Source of the DNA: WHSW01 sp963767285
GTDB taxonomy: Bacteria > Actinomycetota > Thermoleophilia > Solirubrobacterales > 70-9
Length of the DNA: 64,000 nucleotides
NCBI GenBank assembly: GCA_963767285.1
Contig: CAVYDJ010000002.1
Span: forward strand, 248,001-312,000
Reading direction: 5' to 3'
Shown one piece after another: positions 58,993-64,000 of this stretch. Position numbers and translations under genes: made by a program. The notes beneath the pieces were generated by a model. That model was not told the origin of the DNA, made no database searches, and saw only the letters and a program-made list of their open reading frames with translations. The first letter of the stretch is position 1; each line of letters starts with the position of its first letter.

Positions 58993-60741
58993 ATGGTTCT
59001 GCTGATGCTGTTCGCGTTTCTCGCGGGCGCCGCGACGGCGCTCTCGCCGTGCGTGCTGCCCGTCCTGCCCGCCGTGCTCGGCGCGGGCGTCACGGGCGGG
59101 CGCCGCCGGCCGCTCGGCGTGGTCACGGGGCTCGTGATCGCCTTCACCTTCGCGACGATCGCGCTGGTCTACGTGATCGACGCGCTCGGCCTGCCCGACG
59201 ACCTGGTCCGGACGCTGGCGATCGTCACCCTGTTCGTGTTCGGGATCTCGCTGCTGATCCCCGGCCTCGGCGACCGGATCGAGGCGTTCGGCAGCCGGAT
59301 CGCGCCGGGGCCGGCCCGGGTCGGCGGCGACGGATTCGGCTCCGGATTGCTGCTTGGCGCCAGCCTCGGGCTCGTGTACACGCCGTGCGCGGGTCCGATC
59401 CTCGCCGGCGTGATCACCGTCTCGGCCGCGCAGGACTTCACCGCCGGCAAGCTCGCCGTCGCGCTCTCCTACGCCGTTGGCTCGGGCGCCGTGCTCTACC
59501 TGCTGATGCTCGGCGGTCGCAAGCTCGTCGACCGCGTGAAGCCGGCGCGCGCCTTCGTCCAGACGGCGACGGGCGTGGTCATGGTCCTGGTTGCCGTGGC
59601 GATGACCGCCGAGCTCGACCTCAAGTTCCAGAACGCGATCGCCGACGACCTGCCCTCCGTGCTCGTGAACCCGAGCGGCGAGCTGGAGGAGTCGGACGCG
59701 GTCGCCGAAGAGCTGGCCGACGTTCGCGGCGGCCACGGCGCGCAGGAGGGGGGAGCTGCCGAGGCCGCGGCCGGCCAGACGCTGCCGGACTACGGCGCCG
59801 CCCCCGACTTCACCAACACCCAGCGCTGGTTCAACACGCCCGGAGGCCAGCCGCTCTCGATCGCCGAGCTGACCCGGGGCGAGGGCCGGGTGGTGCTGAT
59901 CGACTTCTGGACCTACACCTGTATCAACTGCATCCGCACGCTGCCGTACCTCAAGTCGTGGGACGACACCTACCGCGACGACGGCCTCACCATCGTCGGC
60001 GTGCACGCGCCCGAGTTCGCCTTCGAGAAGGACGCCGGCAACGTCGAGGACGCGGTCGCCGACCAGGGGATTTCCTACCCGGTCGTGCAGGACAACGAGC
60101 TCGGCACCTGGAACGCGTTCGCGAACCAGTACTGGCCCGCCAAGTACCTGATCGACGCCGAGGGCGAGGTCCGCTACGTGCACTTCGGCGAGGGCAGCTA
60201 CGAGGAGACCGAGCAGGCGATCCGGTCGCTGCTCGCCGAGGCCGGCGACTCGGGGCTCGGCGGCGAGGCGCGGCCGCAGGGCGAGACCGAGACGATCGAT
60301 CCCGAGCTGCGGACGCCGGAGACCTACCTCGGCTTCGCCCGCGCCGAGGGCTGGGTCAACGGCCCGCAGCCCGGATCCAAGGACTACGGCCCGCTCGATC
60401 CGTCAAGCCTCGACCTCAACGAGTTCGGCTACGGCGGCGCCTGGGACGTCGACGAGGAGTCCGCGACGGCGCTGGGCGAGTCCGCGCTGGCGCTGTCGTT
60501 TCAGGCCCGGCGAGTGTTCCTGGTCCTCGGCTCGGACGGCGGCGAGCCGCGCGAGGTCGAGGTCCTGCTCGACGGCGAGCCGATCGCCGACGGGGACGCG
60601 GGCGACGACGTCCGCGACGCCCGATCGACGATCACCAACCAGCGTCTGTATCGGCTGGTCGACCTGCCCGAGGCCGGCCGCCACACGCTGGAGCTGCGGT
60701 TCGAGGACGGGATCTCCGGCTACGCGTTCACGTTCGGATAG
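58993..60741 (+). CDS. dipZ: DipZ-type cytochrome c biogenesis/thioredoxin fusion protein
   Basis: A three-part membrane protein, 582 residues. Residues 1-210 are a CcdA/DsbD-beta electron channel with six helices and the conserved cysteines in SPCVLPVLP (Cys 20) and TPCAGPIL. A flexible alanine/glutamate linker leads to an extracellular thioredoxin-like domain (about 265-420) with the active site CINC in DFWTYTCINCIRTLPYL. The C-terminal 150 residues form a carbohydrate-module-like beta domain, as in M. tuberculosis DipZ (Rv2874). It carries reducing power outward to thiol partners. TAGGTA lies five bases before ATG. The gene end overlaps the next, convergent gene by 14 bases. Confidence 0.9.
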   Translation: MVLLMLFAFLAGAATALSPCVLPVLPAVLGAGVTGGRRRPLGVVTGLVIAFTFATIALVYVIDALGLPDDLVRTLAIVTLFVFGISLLIPGLGDRIEAFGSRIAPGPARVGGDGFGSGLLLGASLGLVYTPCAGPILAGVITVSAAQDFTAGKLAVALSYAVGSGAVLYLLMLGGRKLVDRVKPARAFVQTATGVVMVLVAVAMTAELDLKFQNAIADDLPSVLVNPSGELEESDAVAEELADVRGGHGAQEGGAAEAAAGQTLPDYGAAPDFTNTQRWFNTPGGQPLSIAELTRGEGRVVLIDFWTYTCINCIRTLPYLKSWDDTYRDDGLTIVGVHAPEFAFEKDAGNVEDAVADQGISYPVVQDNELGTWNAFANQYWPAKYLIDAEGEVRYVHFGEGSYEETEQAIRSLLAEAGDSGLGGEARPQGETETIDPELRTPETYLGFARAEGWVNGPQPGSKDYGPLDPSSLDLNEFGYGGAWDVDEESATALGESALALSFQARRVFLVLGSDGGEPREVEVLLDGEPIADGDAGDDVRDARSTITNQRLYRLVDLPEAGRHTLELRFEDGISGYAFTFG

Positions 60742-61945
60742 CGGCGCGCAACACGCGCGGAGCCAGCCGGGGATCCAGGAGACGCAGCGGAGAAGCCCGG
60801 CGGGTCGCGAACTCCTCGGCCGCGGCGCCTACCACCGGGTCCGTGGCGGCGGCGCGGAACAGGGTCCGCTCGTTGCGCCGCATCGGCCGGCCCGTCGAGT
60901 AATCGGTCATCTGCAGGTGGTGCGGGCCGAGGCGGCGCCGCAGGACGCGGCGGTAGCGGTCGAGGGCGGCGTCGAGGTCGCCGTGGCCGAGGAGCGCGGA
61001 GCGAGTCTCATCCAAGAGCCACTCGGCGGTTTGGAAGGCCCAGCCGCAGCCGACGCCGAACAGGGGGTCGGCGGCGAGCGCCGCGTCGCCCACGAACGCG
61101 ACTCCGGGACCGCTTGCCGGGCGCATCTTGTTCGCGATCTTGAGGCTGCCGATCAGCTTCGAGACGCGCTCGGCGCCGCCGAGCTCGGGGCCGTCGGGCA
61201 GCCCGCCGATCGTGCGACCGTAGGCCGCCTCGGGATCGGCGCGAAACTCGGCCAGGCGCCGGCGATGGACGACGGTGGCGATCAGCGTGATCCCATCCTC
61301 CATCGGAAAGACCGCGCCGCCGTCCGGATCGAGCAGCCAGAGGCGGGCCTCGTCCGGCGGCGAGCCGACGCTGCGCCAGTACGCGAAGTAGGCGAAGCGG
61401 TTGTTGGGGCGCACCCGGGCCGGGATCCGGGCCAGCCGGGCGATCGTCGAGTCGCGCCCGTCGGCGGCGACCGTGAGGGGCGCGCGCAGCGCGGCGCGCC
61501 GGTGGTCGGGGCTCTCGACCTCGACGCCGTCGATCCGGCCTCGATCGGCGAGCAGTCCGACGACCGTCTGGCCGAGGAAGGTCTCCACGCCGGGCGTCTC
61601 GGCCGCGAGTTCGCGCAGAATCGGATCGAGGCGACGGCGGGTGATCCCGTACCCCGTCGGCGCGTCGCGCGGGGTGAGCAGCCAACCGCCGTAGGGCGTC
61701 CATCCCGTCGCTCTGCTGCGCACCGCGCCGGCTCGCTCGAGCAGGGGTGCCAACCCGAGCCGCTCGATCGCCGGGACGGCGCTGGACTGGATCTGATGCG
61801 TGCAAACGACCTTGTAGGCGGCGGGGTCAGGGCGTCGCTCGACCAGCGCGACGCGAGCCCCGGCGAGCGCGTAGAGGCGCGCTGCCGCGCAGCCGGCGAG
61901 ACTCGCGCCGGCGACGACGACGTCGTAGTCAGACCGCTTGGGCAC
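60728..61945 (-). CDS. FAD-dependent oxidoreductase (geranylgeranyl reductase/halogenase-like)
   Basis: A 405-residue flavoprotein. The FAD motif VVVAGASLAGCAAARLYALAG opens the chain, followed by the ERR acidic end of the second strand. The second FAD motif is VAFVGDAALAADPLFGVGCGW near 285-305. The layout is that of group A flavin monooxygenases and geranylgeranyl reductases. Reduction of isoprenoid or lipid double bonds is a reasonable guess. GTG 61945 starts inside the upstream DUF2834 gene (17-base overlap), so the two are coupled. Confidence 0.85.
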   Translation of the reverse strand: MPKRSDYDVVVAGASLAGCAAARLYALAGARVALVERRPDPAAYKVVCTHQIQSSAVPAIERLGLAPLLERAGAVRSRATGWTPYGGWLLTPRDAPTGYGITRRRLDPILRELAAETPGVETFLGQTVVGLLADRGRIDGVEVESPDHRRAALRAPLTVAADGRDSTIARLARIPARVRPNNRFAYFAYWRSVGSPPDEARLWLLDPDGGAVFPMEDGITLIATVVHRRRLAEFRADPEAAYGRTIGGLPDGPELGGAERVSKLIGSLKIANKMRPASGPGVAFVGDAALAADPLFGVGCGWAFQTAEWLLDETRSALLGHGDLDAALDRYRRVLRRRLGPHHLQMTDYSTGRPMRRNERTLFRAAATDPVVGAAAEEFATRRASPLRLLDPRLAPRVLRAAIRT

Positions 61946-62267
61946 CGCGGATCGCCCGCTCCCGCATCAGCAGGAACAGCGGCAGTCCGAAGCAGAGGCC
62001 GACCAGCAGCGACGCGGGGTAGACGACCCACCAGTTCCTGACCCGGGACCGCGGCCCCTCGAGCGCGGCCCAGACGAAGAACGCCACGGCTGCGATGCAG
62101 AGGTCGAGCGTCAGCTGGGTTGAGGGCGTGCTGTCGGTCCACAGGGAGAAGTAGCCGCTGACGTCGAAGCCCTCGTCGGCGATGAAGATTCCCAGCAGCA
62201 CATTGGGAGCCACGAACCCGACGATGGTCAGGATGAGGAGCAGGCGCTCGGTCAATCGTTCGGTCAT
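61929..62267 (-). CDS. DUF2834-family membrane protein
   Basis: A 112-residue protein with three hydrophobic helices (about 7-27, 52-70, 80-100). It matches the DUF2834 pattern: a first helix ending LLGIFIADEGFDV, a TLDLCIAAVAFFVW segment and a final LPLFLLMRERA. The function is unknown. It is co-encoded with an FAD oxidoreductase, and a pairing of a lipid-type reductase with this membrane partner is plausible. TAGGCT ends seven bases before its ATG. Confidence 0.82.
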   Translation of the reverse strand: MTERLTERLLLILTIVGFVAPNVLLGIFIADEGFDVSGYFSLWTDSTPSTQLTLDLCIAAVAFFVWAALEGPRSRVRNWWVVYPASLLVGLCFGLPLFLLMRERAIRGAQAV

Positions 62268-62274
62268 GGGCGGC

Positions 62275-62280
62275 AGCCTA
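62275..62280 (-). promoter_or_regulatory. Leaderless -10 box (TAGGCT) for the DUF2834 gene
   Basis: On the minus strand TAGGCT ends seven bases before ATG 62267. Confidence 0.6.
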
Positions 62281-62302
62281 TGCGCGCCGGTCCGATGCTG
62301 GT

Positions 62303-62308
62303 TACGCT
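62303..62308 (+). promoter_or_regulatory. Leaderless -10 box (TACGCT) for the DUF2277 gene
   Basis: TACGCT ends six bases before ATG 62315. Confidence 0.58.
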
Positions 62309-62314
62309 GAACGC

Positions 62315-62590
62315 ATGTGCAGAAACATTCGGACCCTTCACAACTTCGAGCCTCCAGCGACCAAGGAGGAGGTTCACGACGCAGCGGTTCAGTACGTCCG
62401 CAAGATCAGCGGCTCGACCAAGCCGTCGAAGGCGAACGAGGACGCCTTCGAGCGGGCGGTCGAGCAGGTCGCCGCGGCGACGCGTGAGCTGCTCGACGGG
62501 CTGGTGACGACGGCGTCGCCGAAGGACCGCGAGGTCGAGGCCGCCAAGCGCCGCGCCCGCGCCGCCGAGCGCTACGCGACCGCGTCCTAG
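62315..62590 (+). CDS. DUF2277-family protein
   Basis: A 91-residue cytoplasmic protein with the nearly invariant DUF2277 start MCRNIRTLHNFEPPAT and the QYVRKISGSTKPSKANE segment, then a long helix ending in basic residues. The family is short, helical and widespread; its function is unknown. A conserved Cys at position 2 and the HNF segment suggest ligand or nucleic-acid contact, but that is a guess. The gene is leaderless by its upstream box and overlaps the convergent methyltransferase gene by four bases. Confidence 0.86.
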   Translation: MCRNIRTLHNFEPPATKEEVHDAAVQYVRKISGSTKPSKANEDAFERAVEQVAAATRELLDGLVTTASPKDREVEAAKRRARAAERYATAS

Positions 62591-63504
62591 CTCGGCCTGC
62601 GGGCGCTGAGGACGAGGTTGTAGAACAGCTCCGGCGGTAGCCGGGGCTCGAGCAGGGCCGTGTCGACGCGCTGCAGGACCATGTAGCTGCGGTAGGCGAA
62701 GTGGCGCCAGCCGAACGGGACCTCCGCCGGCTCGGCGGTCGCCTCGAGCGTGCGCAGCAGCCAGCCGTAGGCGTTGGCGACCAGCTCCTCGCCGCGCAAC
62801 CGCACCCCGACGAAGCCGGCCTCGCCGGCGAACGCGCGAAGCCCGTCGGGGTCGAAGGCGTGCACGTCGACCTCGGGCTCGAGCGCGTGGTCGTCGACCT
62901 CCGCGTCGGGGAACGGCGGGGCGGGGGAGGCCCCGACCAGCCGCCTCCAGGCGGGGGCGGCGAGCAGCCCGGCGCGCTTCGGCACCGCCGCCAGCCGATC
63001 GCCGTAGCGCGACGGCTCGCCGCAGAAGGCGATCGTGCCGCCGGGGCGCAGGACGCGGTGGAACTCGCGAAACGCCCGTCCCAGGTTCGGGATGTGATGC
63101 AGGACGGCGTGGCCGAAGACGAGGTCGAAGCTCTGGTCGGCGAACGGCAGGCTCTCGGCGTCGGTGCAGGCGGTCTCGACCTCGAGGCCGAGCTCGGCGG
63201 CGCTGCGCGACAGGGTCGTCAGCATGCCCGGCGAGATGTCGGTCGCGGTCGCTCGCTCGACCAGGCCCAGCTGCATCAGGTTGAGCGAGAAGTAGCCGGT
63301 CCCCGCGCCGATCTCGAGCGCGTCGCCGAACGGTCCGTCGGGCTCGCCGCCGAGCGCCTTGAGCAGCTTCGAGCGCACCTGCTTCTGCCCCACGGCACCG
63401 AAGTCGATCCCCCACTTGGCGTCGTACTCGTCGGCGGCGGCGTCGTGGTAACGCGTGTTCGCGTCTCTGATCTGTTCCGGGGTCGCGGACGGGGAAGCGG
63501 GCAT
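62587..63504 (-). CDS. Class I SAM-dependent methyltransferase
   Basis: A 305-residue Rossmann-type methyltransferase. SAM motif I is ALEIGAGTGYFSLNL near 62-76, motif II is DAESLPFADQSFDLVFG with the acidic residues, and LHHIPNLGRAFREFHRVLRPGG is the typical motif III region (in outline). This is the methyltransferase type 11 layout with a C-terminal cap of about 100 residues, similar to UbiE-like and lipid methyltransferases. Substrate unknown. It is divergent from a second methyltransferase gene. Confidence 0.86.
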   Translation of the reverse strand: MPASPSATPEQIRDANTRYHDAAADEYDAKWGIDFGAVGQKQVRSKLLKALGGEPDGPFGDALEIGAGTGYFSLNLMQLGLVERATATDISPGMLTTLSRSAAELGLEVETACTDAESLPFADQSFDLVFGHAVLHHIPNLGRAFREFHRVLRPGGTIAFCGEPSRYGDRLAAVPKRAGLLAAPAWRRLVGASPAPPFPDAEVDDHALEPEVDVHAFDPDGLRAFAGEAGFVGVRLRGEELVANAYGWLLRTLEATAEPAEVPFGWRHFAYRSYMVLQRVDTALLEPRLPPELFYNLVLSARRPS

Positions 63505-63538
63505 CGGGCGCTACAGGGTAGGCACTATTACTGCCGAC

Positions 63539-64000
63539 TTGACGCACGTTCATCTACAGGAGAACCAGCCGGCCGGGGTGCCGCCGCTGCCGCTGACCGG
63601 CGAGCGGACGCTGCCCGACGTGCCGGAGGAGAACTACTGGTACCGCCGCCACCTCGCGGTCTACGAGTGGATCGCCGCCCGGGTGAGCGGCCTGCGGGTC
63701 GCGGAGCTCGCGTGCGGCGAGGGGTACGGCGCCGACCTGCTCGCCGGGGCCGCCGCCGAGGTGGTCGGCGTCGACGCGAACCCCGAGGCGCACGAGCACG
63801 CCCGGCTGCGCTACCGCCGGCCCAACCTGCGCTTCGAGCGCACCCTGGTCGAGAGCTTCGACGAGCCGTGCGACGCGATCACGTTCCTGCAGACGATCGA
63901 GCACATCGAGGACCCGGGTTCGCTGCTCGCCCACTTCGCCAAGCTGGCGCCGGTCGCCTACGTCTCGACTCCGAACCGGTTGACGCTCGCGCCGGAGGGA
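63539..64000 (+). CDS. SAM-dependent methyltransferase, N-terminal part (cut by right edge)
   Basis: The first 154 residues of a class I methyltransferase. SAM motif I is VAELACGEGYGADLLA near 55-70, followed by VVGVDANPEAHEHARLRY with the ribose-binding aspartate, then DAITFLQTIEHIEDPGSLL. The opening LPLTGERTLPDVPEENYWYRRHLAVYEW is typical of a glycosylation-linked group of methyltransferases, here recognised only in outline. It starts at TTG 63539, or possibly GTG 63578. TATTAC ends seven bases before TTG 63539. The reading frame is open to the window end. Confidence 0.82.
   Translation, partial: MTHVHLQENQPAGVPPLPLTGERTLPDVPEENYWYRRHLAVYEWIAARVSGLRVAELACGEGYGADLLAGAAAEVVGVDANPEAHEHARLRYRRPNLRFERTLVESFDEPCDAITFLQTIEHIEDPGSLLAHFAKLAPVAYVSTPNRLTLAPEG

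Noticed and set aside
1..64000. tRNA, rRNA, insertion-sequence or prophage elements
   Set aside because: Reading both strands I found no tRNA T-loop signatures, rRNA segments, transposase motifs or flanking repeats that I could support.

Overview
The window is high-GC bacterial DNA with dense, short-gapped genes. It most resembles a deep-branching Actinomycetota, probably class Thermoleophilia (Solirubrobacter/Conexibacter-like). This rests on gene content: ergothioneine genes, several F420-type LLM oxidoreductases, a DipZ-type thiol protein, an Rv1264-like cyclase, a tandem Get3/ArsA-like ATPase pair, an ECF41 sigma factor and an actinobacterial-type LexA box. The taxonomic call is an inference from content, not from a marker-gene search.

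Layout. 1-2776: start of pyruvate kinase and a CtpE-like P-type ATPase, minus strand. 2840-6562: a four-gene OpuC-type osmoprotectant ABC transporter. 6606-13157: HAD phosphatase, secreted protein, wax-ester/DGAT acyltransferase, a frameshifted LLM oxidoreductase, a possible coiled-coil micro-ORF and a frameshifted Ser/Thr kinase with an extracellular beta-propeller. 13251-18543: exported CocE-type hydrolase, FHA-HTH regulator, and a secreted protein with calcium-binding repeats. 18626-21912: three-gene proton-translocating transhydrogenase and a small exported protein. 21980-27398: a 1254-residue CSLREA/beta-helix/RTX protein, LapA-like and pseudopilin-like membrane proteins, DUF6941 protein. 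27404-32411: SDR dehydrogenase, egtB-egtD, epimerase plus ECF41 sigma factor. 32455-38423: LLM oxidoreductase, glpX, NmrA-like reductase, DNA polymerase IV, YihY protein, H1-like basic protein. 38424-44598: rpoD with a long leader, secreted protein, sulfatase, PilT, HxlR regulator. 44660-51221: an unrecognised 594-residue protein, two Get3/ArsA-like ATPases, and divergent to these a ParA-FtsZ pair in which both proteins carry long disordered N-terminal tails. 51253-64000: gamma-glutamyltransferase, a multiply frameshifted MFS exporter, M20 peptidase, LON-domain protein, class III cyclase, amine oxidase, DipZ, FAD oxidoreductase, DUF2834, DUF2277 and two methyltransferases, the last cut by the right edge.

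A recurring feature is the start architecture. At least a dozen genes have a TAnnnT hexamer ending 6-8 bases before the start codon and no Shine-Dalgarno sequence, which predicts widespread leaderless transcription. This signal corrects several starts, and for egtB it points to an ATC initiation codon. Other regulatory sites readable by eye are an ECF41-type promoter before the epimerase-sigma operon, a perfect LexA palindrome over the dinB start, two compact divergent promoters, and an inverted repeat against the -10 box of the HxlR gene. Five single-base frame breaks in three otherwise well-preserved genes could be real decay or sequencing/assembly indels; sequence alone cannot decide.
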